63,605 bases of DNA from Chlorobium ferrooxidans DSM 13031 (GCF_000168715.1 NZ_AASE01000015.1:1-63605); one strand, 5' to 3'; numbered from the stretch's first letter, positions 28,351 to 38,893 are shown. The notes: a model not told the origin generated them from the letters alone. Numbers and translations: made by a program.

Positions 28351-28764
28351 ATGCAGAGAACGATTATAGAGCGCATCCTCACATCATTTCGCCACATTGC
28401 TGTTGCGGGAATATCTGCGAAACCCGATCGGCCGAGTTACCAGGTTGCAAGATATATGATGGAGCATGGATATACCATCTATCCTGTCAATCCCACCGTC
28501 AAAGAGGTTCTTGGGTTGCGCTGCTACCCCTCTCTCTCGCTGATGCCGCCGGAGATCCGGGGGAAAATTGAGATTGTCAATATTTTCCGTAAAGCGGAGG
28601 ATGTTCCGCCAATAGTTGATGAAGCGATCTCAATCGGAGCAAAGGTTATCTGGATGCAGTCAGGTATCAGTAACATGGAGGCCGCCGGGAAAGCACGCGA
28701 AGCAGGTCTGCTTGTTATTGAAAACCGCTGTATCGCTGTAGAACATCAATCACGTTATCACTAA
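28351..28764 (+). CDS. CoA-binding domain protein (YccU-like)
   Basis: A 137-residue single-domain Rossmann protein of the CoA_binding_2 family. It has HIAVAGISAKPDRPSYQVARYM (residues 14-35), YPVNPTV and IVNIFRKAEDVP, then VIWMQSGISN and IENRCIAVEH. The family binds CoA in crystal structures, but its cellular role is not settled. It lies 16 bp before ddl on the same strand. Confidence 0.9.
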   Translation: MQRTIIERILTSFRHIAVAGISAKPDRPSYQVARYMMEHGYTIYPVNPTVKEVLGLRCYPSLSLMPPEIRGKIEIVNIFRKAEDVPPIVDEAISIGAKVIWMQSGISNMEAAGKAREAGLLVIENRCIAVEHQSRYH

Positions 28765-28780
28765 ACCCTTATAGCTCCAC

Positions 28781-29890
28781 ATGGCACCTGTAACCGTCGC
28801 AATCATTTTTGGTGGAAGATCTGCTGAACACGAAATCTCGATTATATCAGCAAAATCAATTGCTGCAAACATCAATACTGACCGCTACCGGGTTATCCCG
28901 ATCTATATCACGCATGACGGAGAGTGGCTGCTGGATGGCATTGCCCGTGATATTCTGAACTTTGACCTTGCAACGCTGCTGAGAAGCTCTTCACTTGACG
29001 CCGCCGGCAAAACCCTCCGTCGCATGACAAAGGAGTCCGGGCAGCATCCTTTCGACCGCAACTTCACCGCTACCGGAATCGATGTAGCTTTTCTGGTGCT
29101 CCATGGTTCCTATGGTGAGGACGGACGGATCCAGGGATTCCTCGACACCTGCGCCATTCCCTATACCGGATGCGGGGTTCTGGCCTCGGCTGTGACGATG
29201 GACAAAGCCCTTACAAAACTGTGCGTAGCCGATGCAGGCATAGCTGTCGCGCCCGGAATAACGCTTTTAAGCAGTGATTACCTTGCCGACCCGGATTCGT
29301 TTCATACCCGTATAGACAGAGAGTTTGAGTACCCCCTCTTCATCAAACCGGCAAACCTCGGCTCCTCTGTCGGTATTTCAAAAGTGCATAATCCGGCAGA
29401 GCTCCCTCTCGCCCTGAAAACCGCATGCACGCTCGACACAAAAATACTGGTCGAAAAGGCCATAAAAGGCAGAGAGATTGAAGTGGCTGTTCTCGGCAAT
29501 GCGCAACCGGAGGTATCGGTATGCGGAGAGATCGAGCCCGGCAGCGACTTCTATGACTATGAGGACAAGTATATTCACAACAGCGCAAAAACCTTCATTC
29601 CTGCCCGCATTCCCTCCGTGCTCCAGGAAAAAGTCAGAGAGCTTGCTCTCAGGGCATTCAAGGCTCTCGGATGCCGGGGCATGTCGCGAATCGATTTTTT
29701 TGTTGATGAAGAGAGCAAAAGCATCATACTTAACGAGGTCAATACCATTCCGGGCTTCACCGATATCAGCATGTACCCGAAGTTGATGGAGGCCAGTGGA
29801 ATCCCGTTCCCCGAACTTGCCACTCGGCTGCTGGAACTGGCTATGAACGGGAGCACCCCCTGCAACCCAGGCAGTGAAAAACGCTCATGA
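28781..29890 (+). CDS. ddl: D-alanine--D-alanine ligase
   Basis: A 369-residue ATP-grasp enzyme making the D-Ala-D-Ala dipeptide of peptidoglycan. [16 protein letters not shown] (residues 8-23), [16 protein letters not shown], the [18 protein letters not shown]-grasp segment and [19 protein letters not shown] are all present. Length is normal for a VanA/DdlA-type ligase. The stop overlaps the next gene's ATG (ATGA). Confidence 0.96.
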   Translation: MAPVTVAIIFGGRSAEHEISIISAKSIAANINTDRYRVIPIYITHDGEWLLDGIARDILNFDLATLLRSSSLDAAGKTLRRMTKESGQHPFDRNFTATGIDVAFLVLHGSYGEDGRIQGFLDTCAIPYTGCGVLASAVTMDKALTKLCVADAGIAVAPGITLLSSDYLADPDSFHTRIDREFEYPLFIKPANLGSSVGISKVHNPAELPLALKTACTLDTKILVEKAIKGREIEVAVLGNAQPEVSVCGEIEPGSDFYDYEDKYIHNSAKTFIPARIPSVLQEKVRELALRAFKALGCRGMSRIDFFVDEESKSIILNEVNTIPGFTDISMYPKLMEASGIPFPELATRLLELAMNGSTPCNPGSEKRS

Positions 29891-30507
29891 CCTTTTCCGA
29901 TTACGACAGCGCTCCTGCAAATGAGCATGCCATGATGAGCGATCCGCACCTTTTTTTTGCAGAGGTCTCACTGGACATTTCACGGGGAAGATGCGAGTCG
30001 GGTATTGAAAAACTCCAGCCGTATATCGATCACTTTCCGGACTCCTATCTCTTCTGCCTGCTCTACGCCAAAGCACAGAGAGGCCTCGAAAATTACGCGC
30101 TTGCCGGTGAGTATCTCAGAAAATGCTGCACCATTGCCCCGGCAAATCAGGTGGCATGGCAGGAGCTTGTGGAGCTTCAGGCTATCATTGCTGCACAGGA
30201 TCCAGGCACTCCGGAAACCATGTTTGACCCCGTCACCGATGAGCTTGAAAAACTCACCGCCGCCCTCATGGAGTTCGAGCCGGTAAAAACCACCGAGAAC
30301 GCCGACCCGACTCCGCTTCTGGAGCAGAAACAACCTTTTTCAGACGATATGGCCATTGCCGTTCCGACAGAGACACTTGCAACCCTTTTCACTGCCCAGG
30401 GAGCCTACAAAAAAGCAATCCGGATCTATACCATGCTCATCCTGCTCAAGCCGCAGAACGCTGAGCACTATCAGCAGGAGATCGATTCGCTGCTTGAACG
30501 GCTCTGA
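29887..30507 (+). CDS. Tetratricopeptide-repeat-like hypothetical protein
   Basis: A 206-residue soluble protein without signal peptide. Helical repeats resembling TPRs lie at about 30-95 ([27 protein letters not shown]) and at the C-terminus ([21 protein letters not shown]), joined by an acidic linker. It overlaps ddl by four bases, so it is co-translated with it. I know of no assigned function. The arrangement suggests a scaffold or adaptor role, which is inference. Confidence 0.75.
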   Translation: MTFSDYDSAPANEHAMMSDPHLFFAEVSLDISRGRCESGIEKLQPYIDHFPDSYLFCLLYAKAQRGLENYALAGEYLRKCCTIAPANQVAWQELVELQAIIAAQDPGTPETMFDPVTDELEKLTAALMEFEPVKTTENADPTPLLEQKQPFSDDMAIAVPTETLATLFTAQGAYKKAIRIYTMLILLKPQNAEHYQQEIDSLLERL

Positions 30508-30583
30508 AGAGACTCGACCAAACCCGTCTGCATGGAACTATTAACGCGGCCTTACGGGTATAGAACTCTATCATTTACACATT

Positions 30584-32020
30584 ATGAAGATTCCTTGCTC
30601 CAGACACACAATCGGGTCATCGCCAAGTCACTTGATTTCCAGACTCCTGTTATATCTCTCTTTTGCACTGTTTTTTTCAGCTCTTCCCGTAACCGCAACG
30701 GGCGCTGAAGTCGTTGAAAAAAAGTTGTCACTCTCCAAATGCATTGAGATAGCATTGAAAAATGCGACATCAACCCTTAAAGCATCAAATAACGTAAAGC
30801 TCCAGAGTGCCGATGTGCTGAGAAGTTACGGCAGTTTTCTGCCGAAACTCTCCCTTTCAGCCAACTACACTCCCTATTCACTCAACCAGTCCTATTCGCA
30901 AATTTTCCCCGGAGAGCCTATATCGAAAATCAGGACAGAGAGTGAAACCGTCAGCATGACGCTCTCGACCTCTCTCAACCTCTTCAACGGCTTCAGGGAC
31001 TATGCTTCACTGCAGGCCGCACTGCAGAGGAAGCGCGCTTCCGAGTACTCCCTGTCGCGTGCCATCCAGACTGTCGCATTTGATGTAACCCAGGCATACT
31101 ATCAGCTCCTGCTTGACCGTGAGCTGCTTGAAATCGCAAAGGAGAATCATCTTTCAACTCTGGACCAGTTGACCCTTACCGAGAGGCAGTTTCAGATTGG
31201 ACTGAAATCCATGATCGATCGCTACCAGCAGCAGGCTGAGGCCGCACAGAGCAACCTTTCGGTCATCAAAGCCCAAACCCGCCTCCAGCACAGCAGGCTT
31301 GAACTGCTGCGCAGACTGCAGATCGATCCCGAAACCGTTTTTATCCTTGAACCGCTTCCCGAAGAACTGAAAAAACCGCCCGAAAGCAAACCCGATATCA
31401 ACAAGCTGATCAACCTTGCCCTTGAAGAGCGCATGGACCTGAAAGGCAGCCGGCTTGAGACATCAGCAGCAAAATGGCAGATCACCAGCGCCAGAGCCGC
31501 CTGGTATCCCAAGCTTGATTTGAATATCACCACAGGCAGCTCCGGAACCGCCTCTCTCAGCCAGAACATCGGCGGCAGAATCTATGAATCAACATTTCCC
31601 ACTGTTTCCGATCAGCTTCGGCAGACAATCGGCTACAGCATAGGGCTCAACCTCTCCTGGGCGATCTTCGACGGATTTCAGACCAGCTACAACGTTCAGT
31701 CATCCAGAATCAACTATCTGAACCGTGAGCTCGACACTGAAGATCTTAAATTCAATATCATTATTGATCTCCAGCAGGCCGCAAGTGAATACAACTCGGC
31801 GTTCGCTCAGATTGAAGCTGCAAAGGTGAGTATGGCCGCTGCCGAGTCAGCTTATGAAGGGGTAAAAAGAAAGCATGAACTCGGTGCGGCAGGCTTTATT
31901 GAACTCAGCTCGGCAAGAGCAACACGTTTCAGTGCCCGCTCCAACCTCTCCCAGGCCACCTACAACCTTGCACTGCAGAGAAGTGTGCTTGATTACCGAT
32001 CAGGCATACCACTGCAATAA
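30584..32020 (+). CDS. TolC-family outer-membrane efflux protein
   Basis: A 478-residue protein with an N-terminal signal segment (hydrophobic residues about 21-42, ending ...ATGAE). Two OEP repeats follow, rich in Gln/Ala coiled-coil: LSLSKCIEIALKNA opens the first, and INLALEERMDLKGSRLE the second. The beta-barrel strands AYYQLLLD and LSWAIFDGFQTSYNVQ are recognisable. It begins a plus-strand operon of five genes forming a trans-envelope exporter. Confidence 0.92.
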   Translation: MKIPCSRHTIGSSPSHLISRLLLYLSFALFFSALPVTATGAEVVEKKLSLSKCIEIALKNATSTLKASNNVKLQSADVLRSYGSFLPKLSLSANYTPYSLNQSYSQIFPGEPISKIRTESETVSMTLSTSLNLFNGFRDYASLQAALQRKRASEYSLSRAIQTVAFDVTQAYYQLLLDRELLEIAKENHLSTLDQLTLTERQFQIGLKSMIDRYQQQAEAAQSNLSVIKAQTRLQHSRLELLRRLQIDPETVFILEPLPEELKKPPESKPDINKLINLALEERMDLKGSRLETSAAKWQITSARAAWYPKLDLNITTGSSGTASLSQNIGGRIYESTFPTVSDQLRQTIGYSIGLNLSWAIFDGFQTSYNVQSSRINYLNRELDTEDLKFNIIIDLQQAASEYNSAFAQIEAAKVSMAAAESAYEGVKRKHELGAAGFIELSSARATRFSARSNLSQATYNLALQRSVLDYRSGIPLQ

Positions 32021-32047
32021 CCAACATGAATTCAGCAGAGCATAACA

Positions 32048-33301
32048 ATGACTAAACAGAAATCCCTTTTAAACAAAAGAAACATACTGTTAGGGTGTGC
32101 CGCACTGTTAATCGCCGGCGGTGTGCTCTTTGCCGTGATCCGGCTCAGGGAAAAGCCGGTAGTGGTAACAACCGAAAAAGCCTTTATCAAAGAGGTTGTC
32201 CATCTTGTTACGGCAACCGGGAAAATAGAACCTGAGCTTGTTGTTGCCATGTCGCCCGACGTCTCGGGTGAAATTATTGAACTTCCCGTCAAGGATGGTC
32301 AAAGTGTGAGCCAGGGCGATCTGCTCTTCAAAATTCAGCCCGACATCTACATCAACCAGGTTGAACAGAGCCTTGCACAGCTTAATGCGGCCCGCTCACA
32401 GAACCTTGAAGCTCAGTCCCGGAAACTCAAGGCTGAAGATGATTTCCGCAAGGCTTCACTGCTCTACAGGGAAAGACTGATCTCCGAGTCCGACTTCATT
32501 GCATCAAAAACCAATGCACAGGCCGCACGGGCCACCTACCAGTCGTCGCTCTATACCATAGCACAGAACAAAAGCCTTCTGGACCAGAACCAGGACCGCC
32601 TTAAAAAGAGCATTGTCCGGGCTCCGATCAGCGGATCCATTATCGCCCTGAACAGCAAGCCCGGTGAGCGGGTGGTCGGAACGGGTCAGTTTCCAGGAAC
32701 GGAGGTACTGCGACTGGCAAACCTCGACAGCATGCAGGTCAAGGTTGAAGTCAATGAAAACGATATCGTGAATGTCAAAGCGGGCAATCCCGTATCAATT
32801 ACGGTTGATGCCTACGGGGATCGTATCTTCAGGGGCATTGTGCATGAAATATCCAATTCAGCCATCTCGAAAGCCGCCGGAACCCAGGAGGAGGTCACCA
32901 ATTTCTCGGTGAAAATCCGGATCTTCAATCATGACCGGCTCCTGAAACCCGGTATGAGTGCTACTGCGGATATTGAGGCTCAACGGGTAAAAGATGCGCT
33001 CGTTGTTCCCATCCAGAGCGTAACGATGAGAAGCAGCGGTGCCGCTGCACAAATGGTAAAGCCTGAAAAAAGCGACATCACCATAATCTCTAAAACCAGG
33101 GCTCCGGAGAGCCGGCAGGGTGTCTTTGTTATCAATGGTGGCAAAGCCTGGTTCCGCCCGGTCAAAACCGGTACAACGGACAACACCCATATCATCGTCA
33201 CCGGGGGGCTTAAAAAAGGAGAGGAGGTGGTTTCCGGCAGCTACACCGCCATTACCACAGAGCTCTCGGATGGCCGCCTTGTCAAAAAGCAGCAGCAATA
33301 G
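32048..33301 (+). CDS. Periplasmic adaptor subunit (MacA/HlyD-type membrane fusion protein)
   Basis: A 417-residue adaptor with one N-terminal membrane anchor (residues 11-30) and a lipoyl half-motif [24 protein letters not shown] long coiled-coil hairpin ([13 protein letters not shown]...) leads to the second half-motif [17 protein letters not shown]. The beta-barrel and membrane-proximal domains end in GLKKGEEVV. It links the TolC-like protein to the ABC permeases. The stop TAG shares a base with the GTG start of the next gene. Confidence 0.93.
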   Translation: MTKQKSLLNKRNILLGCAALLIAGGVLFAVIRLREKPVVVTTEKAFIKEVVHLVTATGKIEPELVVAMSPDVSGEIIELPVKDGQSVSQGDLLFKIQPDIYINQVEQSLAQLNAARSQNLEAQSRKLKAEDDFRKASLLYRERLISESDFIASKTNAQAARATYQSSLYTIAQNKSLLDQNQDRLKKSIVRAPISGSIIALNSKPGERVVGTGQFPGTEVLRLANLDSMQVKVEVNENDIVNVKAGNPVSITVDAYGDRIFRGIVHEISNSAISKAAGTQEEVTNFSVKIRIFNHDRLLKPGMSATADIEAQRVKDALVVPIQSVTMRSSGAAAQMVKPEKSDITIISKTRAPESRQGVFVINGGKAWFRPVKTGTTDNTHIIVTGGLKKGEEVVSGSYTAITTELSDGRLVKKQQQ

Positions 33302-33999
33302 TGCCAGGAATGCCGACACCATCAATCATCTCCATGCAGTCGCTCTGCAAATTCTACGAAATGGGCGACCAGGTTGTAAAAGCTCTTGACTCGATCGATC
33401 TCGACTTCGGTCTGAATGACTACGCGGCAATCATGGGACCATCCGGCAGCGGAAAATCAACGCTCATGAATATCATCGGATGCCTGGACACTCCAACCTC
33501 CGGCATCTATGAGCTCAACGGTCAGCAGGTTGCCGAGATGGATGATGATGAACTCGCCCGTATCAGGAACCGCGAAATTGGCTTCGTCTTCCAGACCTTC
33601 AACCTCCTTCCCCGCCTCAACTGCCTGCGCAATGTCGAGCTGCCGCTCATCTATGCCGGTGTCTCTCCTGAAGAGCGTGAGGCCCGAGCAAGAGAAGCGC
33701 TCCAGAGGGTAGGCCTCGGCGATAGGATAACGCACAAACCCGCAGAGCTCTCCGGCGGACAGATTCAGCGGGTCGCCATCGCGAGGGCGCTCATCAACAA
33801 GCCCTCAATTATTCTGGCCGATGAGCCCACTGGAAACCTCGATACCGCAACCAGCCATGAGATCATGAAGATCTTCGGCGAACTCTCCGAGGCAGGCAAC
33901 ACCATTATCCTCATAACGCATGAGGAGGATATTGCCCGATACACGCGCCGCATCATCCGGCTGAGGGATGGAAAAATAGAGAGCGACAAGCCCCAATGA
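33301..33999 (+). CDS. ABC transporter ATP-binding protein, MacB/LolD type
   Basis: A 232-residue ATPase with Walker [10 protein letters not shown] (about 46-54), Q-loop [10 protein letters not shown], signature [15 protein letters not shown], Walker [13 protein letters not shown] and the H-loop in ITHEED. It can start at GTG 33301, overlapping the previous stop, or at ATG 33310, three codons later. It overlaps the first permease by four bases (ATGA). Confidence 0.95.
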   Translation: MPGMPTPSIISMQSLCKFYEMGDQVVKALDSIDLDFGLNDYAAIMGPSGSGKSTLMNIIGCLDTPTSGIYELNGQQVAEMDDDELARIRNREIGFVFQTFNLLPRLNCLRNVELPLIYAGVSPEEREARAREALQRVGLGDRITHKPAELSGGQIQRVAIARALINKPSIILADEPTGNLDTATSHEIMKIFGELSEAGNTIILITHEEDIARYTRRIIRLRDGKIESDKPQ

Positions 34000-35261
34000 A
34001 CCTGAACTACCAACAGTTCCGGTACGAAACCGCAGAGAGCCTGAAAATGGCCCTCTTCCAAATCAGGGCAAATAAAACCCGCTCCTTTCTGACTGCGCTC
34101 GGTGTCATTATCGGCATTGTCGCCATAACCATGATGGGAACGGCAATCAACGGCATTGATCGCGGTTTTGAAAAAAGTCTGGCCATGCTCGGTTACGATG
34201 TCATCTATGTACAGAAATCCTCTTGGAGCACCATGGGCCAGTGGTGGCTCTACCGCAACCGTCCCGACCTGAAAACAGAGTATGCCGCCCAGCTCAACAG
34301 GATCATCGCCGATGATCCGCGCTCCGAGCTCTCCATTGCCGTGCCGCAGATGTCAACCTATATTGCAACCGCAAAATACCGGGACCGGAACCTTGAGCAG
34401 GTCTTCTCCCTCGGCACCACCCATGACTACCTGCAAACCGCATCCGGAGCGCTTTCGGCAGGCAGGTTCTTTACCCCTGCAGAGTCCGCCGGAAGTGAAA
34501 TGGTCTGTGTTGTAGGAGATGATATCGCAACCGGGCTCTTTCCCAATGAGTCCGCACTCGGTAAATCGATCCAGCTCAAGAGCCGCAAGTGCCGTATTAT
34601 CGGAACATTCAGAAAACAGGGGAAGTTTCTCGGGCTCTTCAGTTTTGACAACCAGATCATCATGCCGCTTGGCGCCTTTGAGCGGATCTACGGAAAGAAT
34701 ATGTTCATCACCATCAGGGTCAAAATAAAAGAGCAGAGCCGGGTCGAACCTGCTAAGGAGGAGCTGCTCGGGCTTATGCGACGCATCCGGAGAATTCCGG
34801 CAGGAAAAGAGGCAGACTTCTCGATCAACGAGCAGAAGGCCTTCAAAAGTCAGCTTGATCCTATTAAAAACGGCATTGCTGTTGCCGGTATCTTCATCAC
34901 CGGCATGTCGCTCTTTGTCGGCGCCATCGGCATCATGAACATCACCTTCGTCAGCGTCAAGGAGCGCACCAGGGAGATTGGACTGCGCAAGGCACTCGGA
35001 GCCAGACGGCAGACCATCCTTTTGCAGTTTCTTATTGAATCGGTGATGATCTGTCTCATTGGTGGATTTGTCGGGCTTGTCACCTCCCTCTCCTTAACGT
35101 TTGCCATTGAAAAAATCATGCCTGACTTTCCCGTTGAGTTCTCACTGAACCTTGTCATGGCAAGTCTTGCCGTTTCGGTACTGACCGGCATTGTTTCGGG
35201 CCTCGCTCCGGCTGTAACAGCCTCAAAGCTCGACCCGGCAGACTCACTTCGTTATGAATAA
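33996..35261 (+). CDS. ABC transporter permease, MacB-type (first copy)
   Basis: A 421-residue permease with an N-terminal helix (residues about 34-54: [18 protein letters not shown]) and a periplasmic MacB-PCD domain of about 230 residues. Three C-terminal helices of the FtsX fold follow, with [19 protein letters not shown] as the coupling segment. It lacks an ATPase domain, unlike E. coli MacB. It pairs with the ATPase upstream and with the second permease downstream. Confidence 0.93.
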   Translation: MNLNYQQFRYETAESLKMALFQIRANKTRSFLTALGVIIGIVAITMMGTAINGIDRGFEKSLAMLGYDVIYVQKSSWSTMGQWWLYRNRPDLKTEYAAQLNRIIADDPRSELSIAVPQMSTYIATAKYRDRNLEQVFSLGTTHDYLQTASGALSAGRFFTPAESAGSEMVCVVGDDIATGLFPNESALGKSIQLKSRKCRIIGTFRKQGKFLGLFSFDNQIIMPLGAFERIYGKNMFITIRVKIKEQSRVEPAKEELLGLMRRIRRIPAGKEADFSINEQKAFKSQLDPIKNGIAVAGIFITGMSLFVGAIGIMNITFVSVKERTREIGLRKALGARRQTILLQFLIESVMICLIGGFVGLVTSLSLTFAIEKIMPDFPVEFSLNLVMASLAVSVLTGIVSGLAPAVTASKLDPADSLRYE

Positions 35262-35338
35262 CAAACCGCAAACCTCGGCACACGGCCGAGAGCGGGCTCA
35301 GCGCAAGATCGGGATAATAAATTTTCCGGGGGACCCTG

Positions 35339-36574
35339 ATGCTATTACGTGAAACGGTCATCCAGGCGATCACCTCCCTGACCGTCAACAAGCTCCGCTC
35401 ATGGCTGACCATCATGGGGGTGGCCGTAGGCGTCTTCTCCATCATCGCCGTCATGACCGCCCTGGATGCCATTGATAAAAGCGTTGAATCAGGCCTCACC
35501 AGCCTCGGAGCCAACACCTTCCAGATACAGAAAGACCCCGCAATGGTATTCGGCAGCGGACACAGCAGGAACTTCTATGCCAACCGCAAAGAGATCACCT
35601 ACAAGCAGGCGCTCCTCTTCCGGAAATATATGGAAGGCAGAGTCCGCAATATCGGCTTCATCATTGTCAGACCTGCCAATCTGGCAAAATATGCCAACCG
35701 CACCACCAACCCCGATGTTGCCATGACCGGCGGTGATGAAAACTTTGCTGCATCAAACGGCTTCGCAATCGCAGCCGGAAGAAACCTGTCGGAAAATGAT
35801 ATCCGTACGGCAAGAAACAGCGCCGTCATCGGCAGCGAGCTTGCCGAAACCCTCTTCCCTTCCGGAGAAAACCCGCTGAACAAATTTATCAAGGTCAACG
35901 GCGAAGTTTACACCGTTGCCGGTGTATTCGTAAAAAAAGGGGCTGCGTTCGGCCAGAGCCAGGATAACTTTGTGCTTATCCCCATAACCCGCTTCCTTCA
36001 GCATATCAATGAAAACAGCAGCCTCAGCATAACGGTTGAAGCGCTGTCACGCAAAGAGTATCAGCAGACCATCGACCGGGCAATCGGCGCCATGCGGCTC
36101 GCCCGGGGGCTCACCATAAAGGATGTCAACGACTTTGAAATCAGAACCAACGAATCGCTCATCGACTCCTTCCGCGATATCAAGATTGCTATCAGTACCG
36201 GGGCATTCATTATCAGCTTTATGGCACTGCTGACCGCCGGAGTAGGCATCATGAACATCATGCTTGTCAGCGTCACCGAGAGAACCCGGGAGATCGGAAT
36301 CAGAAAATCGATCGGAGCTCCACGAACCACGATTCTCCGCCAGTTCCTCTTTGAAGCACTCTTTCTCTCCATCGCCGGAGGGTTGATCGGCGTACTTGTC
36401 GGCGTCTCGGCCGGTAATATTTTAGCACTTAAATTCAATCTCCCGCCCATTTTTCCCATCCTCTGGATAACCGTCTCCATGGTCGTCTGCTCCGCCATCG
36501 GCATGGCATTCGGACTCTTCCCCGCCTGGAAAGCAGCAAACCTGAATCCGGTTGAAGCCCTGCGCCCGAAATAG
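35339..36574 (+). CDS. ABC transporter permease, MacB-type (second copy)
   Basis: A 411-residue paralogue of the preceding permease with the same layout: LTIMGVAVGVFSIIAVMTAL as first helix, a periplasmic domain, and SVTERTREIGIRKSIGAPR before the last helices. The clear divergence between the two copies suggests a heterodimeric permease rather than a recent duplication. Its ATG follows a 77-bp gap containing no ORF. The cargo of the five-gene exporter is unknown; lipid, peptide or macrolide export are all precedented. Confidence 0.93.
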   Translation: MLLRETVIQAITSLTVNKLRSWLTIMGVAVGVFSIIAVMTALDAIDKSVESGLTSLGANTFQIQKDPAMVFGSGHSRNFYANRKEITYKQALLFRKYMEGRVRNIGFIIVRPANLAKYANRTTNPDVAMTGGDENFAASNGFAIAAGRNLSENDIRTARNSAVIGSELAETLFPSGENPLNKFIKVNGEVYTVAGVFVKKGAAFGQSQDNFVLIPITRFLQHINENSSLSITVEALSRKEYQQTIDRAIGAMRLARGLTIKDVNDFEIRTNESLIDSFRDIKIAISTGAFIISFMALLTAGVGIMNIMLVSVTERTREIGIRKSIGAPRTTILRQFLFEALFLSIAGGLIGVLVGVSAGNILALKFNLPPIFPILWITVSMVVCSAIGMAFGLFPAWKAANLNPVEALRPK

Positions 36575-36791
36575 GAGAGGCAACTGACCGTCGGATTACC
36601 CGATTAACCTGAGGGATAAAGGCACTGATTTCGCCAGAGACAAGGCTCACGCTTTAAGCTCATTGTCGAACAGATCGCCCGCAATATCAGACATCAAAAG
36701 CTGTAAATGAAGGGGTACAGAAAAACTGACAGAAGAAAAGCAGAAACAACACATGTTGTCAGTAGATACTGTTCAGAATGGTGTCGTTCAC

Positions 36792-37853
36792 TCAAACGAT
36801 TCCGGTTTGATGATTTGAACTCATTTCATAGATACAGTAGGCATTTTCAAAAAAATCTTGTTTGGTAAAATAGCAGGCACCTCGGCAACCGGCCTTGCAG
36901 AATATTCCCATATCACACTTTTTGCATTTTCCTGCCAATAATGCAGGATCAAATTTCCGGTTATAGGAAAAGTTGTTCTCGTTAAACCAGATTTCAGAGA
37001 GTGTTTCTTTACGAAGATTCCCTTCTATAAAAATATCATCATAGAGAGACTCGCATCCTTTTACGTTTCCGATACTGTCGATACCAACAACGCATAAACC
37101 AGCCTGACATCCAGACCAGTAGTTGATATTACCCGGCAGACCACGTATATATTTTTCGTTTTCCCCGTAATAGCCGATATTATCGCCGGTATAAACGTGC
37201 ATTCTGTCTTCATCACGCTTCTCTCTGATAAACGCTGTCAGCTTCCTGATGTTTTCGATGGAAATCATCTGCTCTTTACTGCGGCTTAAATTTCCCATCG
37301 GGTTAGCAAGTTGCAGTTGCCATGTCAGCACATTATTCTCAAGCAGAAAATGATACAGCTCTTCAAGATCATCAAAATTGCTATCCAGCAGTGTCGTATT
37401 GACTCCTATCGGGATATGTTCTTTGTTCAGGCGATCCATGGTTTGTCTTACCCGATGAAAAGAATTGCTCTTATTTCTGATCCTGTTATGATTTTCTTCC
37501 ATACCATCTATAGAAAGAGCCACATTGGATAAATTGGCATATCGCACCTCTTCTACCTGTTTGTCTCCAAAGAGAAATCCATTGGTGATCAAATTCACCG
37601 TTACCCTGCCATCTGACAGTTTGCGGGCAATCTTCTCCCAACCGTTATAGAGAAAAATTTCTCCCCCTATAAACGTAACATACTCGCAAGAAAGGGCTAT
37701 AAGCTCATCCACCACTCGTAATGCCTCCTCATTCGATAATTCATTTTCACGTTTATGCCCTGCACGGGAGCCGCAATGAATGCAGTTCATATTGCATTGC
37801 AGGGTCAACTCCCAAACGCAATTTTTCGGAGTGTAGTTATTTCTACTCATCAT
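36792..37853 (-). CDS. Radical SAM/SPASM-domain protein of unknown substrate
   Basis: A 353-residue enzyme. The radical SAM cluster motif is C20-x3-C24-x2-C27 (LTLQCNMNCIHCGS), with the GGE motif at 63-65. A C-terminal SPASM domain carries nine cysteines: C249, C254, C267, C310, C313, C319, C323, C327 and C340. That is enough for two auxiliary iron-sulfur clusters, as in anSME, PqqE and other peptide-modifying enzymes. It lies downstream of a 165-residue gene on the same strand, behind a strong hairpin. A peptide or protein substrate is inferred from the SPASM domain; nothing identifies it directly. Confidence 0.88.
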   Translation of the reverse strand: MMSRNNYTPKNCVWELTLQCNMNCIHCGSRAGHKRENELSNEEALRVVDELIALSCEYVTFIGGEIFLYNGWEKIARKLSDGRVTVNLITNGFLFGDKQVEEVRYANLSNVALSIDGMEENHNRIRNKSNSFHRVRQTMDRLNKEHIPIGVNTTLLDSNFDDLEELYHFLLENNVLTWQLQLANPMGNLSRSKEQMISIENIRKLTAFIREKRDEDRMHVYTGDNIGYYGENEKYIRGLPGNINYWSGCQAGLCVVGIDSIGNVKGCESLYDDIFIEGNLRKETLSEIWFNENNFSYNRKFDPALLAGKCKKCDMGIFCKAGCRGACYFTKQDFFENAYCIYEMSSNHQTGIV

Positions 37854-37874
37854 GATTTCTATTTATTAAAATAA

Positions 37875-37904
37875 ACAGGCCGGGAAACCCTTTTCCCGGC
37901 CTGT
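37875..37904 (-). terminator. Strong hairpin between the 165-aa gene and the radical SAM gene
   Basis: A perfect 13-bp stem ACAGGCCGGGAAA/TTTCCCGGCCTGT with a 4-nt loop. On the minus strand it is followed by TTATTTTAATAAA. It begins 12 bp after the 165-aa stop and ends about 20 bp before the radical SAM start. It probably terminates or attenuates, so the upstream protein would be made in excess over the enzyme. Confidence 0.8.
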
Positions 37905-37915
37905 CTGACAACAGT

Positions 37916-38413
37916 TTATTTTGAAGGAGCTTGGTAAAGAGGAACAGGCGGAGTTCCATAAAGAAGACGATATGAAGGATGTCCTAAACACTGACCCGAA
38001 TTGGCACCGATAACCACAGTATCACCCAGATTGGTTCTGAAATGCCAGTAGGGCTCCGGTGCTTCCGGATAAGTGAGCGGCCAGGAAAGGGTTATTGCTG
38101 TAAATTGATCTCCACCGTTCTGACTATGAAAAATTTTTATAGCTTCATCAATATCTATTTTATATCCATCAAAAGGCACTATGCCAAGCGGACAAGTAAC
38201 GGGTTGAGGCTGGGTCAATCCAATCAATGGTGGCTGTGCTGCATAATATCCATAGCAGCTTCCATCTTCACCCCTGACAATAACATCCCATCCAAGAACA
38301 TCTGCTATTGTGCTTCCAATTCCGTTTCTGATTCTTGCACTTTTTCTTTCCAACCCTGTACAGATGACGCCTGTACCTTTTAGACTTGCCTGAATAGCAG
38401 TAATCTGTGACAT
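37916..38413 (-). CDS. Hypothetical 165-residue protein with four cysteines and a PepSY-like segment
   Basis: No recognised family. There is no signal peptide or membrane helix. Cysteines are at 18, 53, 74 and 142. Residues about 87-141 (DIDEAIKIFH... PYWHFRTN... VVIGANSGQ) resemble the PepSY pattern of a helix followed by strands, with AxTG-like ending. The C-terminus is short and Pro-rich (YGTPPVPLYQAPSK). Position directly before a radical SAM/SPASM enzyme, with a hairpin between, makes it a candidate substrate or partner. This is inference from layout. Confidence 0.7.
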   Translation of the reverse strand: MSQITAIQASLKGTGVICTGLERKSARIRNGIGSTIADVLGWDVIVRGEDGSCYGYYAAQPPLIGLTQPQPVTCPLGIVPFDGYKIDIDEAIKIFHSQNGGDQFTAITLSWPLTYPEAPEPYWHFRTNLGDTVVIGANSGQCLGHPSYRLLYGTPPVPLYQAPSK

Positions 38414-38485
38414 ATTCGCTCCTGATTTTAGGTTTTTGATTGTCTGTTATTGATACCTCACAAATAAATTGTCTGGCCTGACCTG

Positions 38486-38668
38486 TTATGGCGCCCTGAT
38501 CTTATAGGCCCATCTCTTGCCTTTTGTTAAATAATGCAAAGTCGAACCATCCCTTTGAAGCAAGTAACAGGGAGGGTGTATAACAGCATCAAGCCCACAG
38601 GAAAAAGGCTTTTTCCTGTAAATCAGAATATCTCGCTCAACCATGAATTCAGTTCTTTCAGGCTGCAT
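38486..38668 (-). CDS. Possible small protein (60 residues) upstream of the 165-aa gene
   Basis: An ORF on the same strand as the radical SAM locus, ATG at 38668 preceded by AGAGAG about six bases away. The product is basic, has two cysteines (PFSCGLDAVIHPPC), and no similarity I recognise. It could be a real small gene, a remnant of a longer one, or chance. Confidence 0.35.
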   Translation of the reverse strand: MQPERTEFMVERDILIYRKKPFSCGLDAVIHPPCYLLQRDGSTLHYLTKGKRWAYKIRAP

Positions 38669-38856
38669 ATATCTCTCTGTAAAGGCCTGGGGTTGCTGAT
38701 TTCGTGACCGAATATGACTGTAACTCGATCAGTAAAGCACATGGAACGAGAAGCCATCATCATCTCCTCAGATCAGACGGCATATCACGTCGCATTTCAT
38801 GTAATTTTTATTTTTTAATTTCCACATTTTACTCTTTACTTACAAGCCTCATACAT

Positions 38857-38893
38857 AAAAAAAGCAAGGCCCCGTTTTTTGAGCCTTGCTTTT
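38857..38893 (-). terminator. Intrinsic terminator after the secreted-protein gene
   Basis: Stem AAAAGCAAGGC (38860-38870) with GCCTTGCTTTT (38883-38893), loop of 12 nt, and a seven-T run on the minus strand. It ends the monocistronic gene at 38939-39550 and isolates it from the radical SAM locus. Confidence 0.85.
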
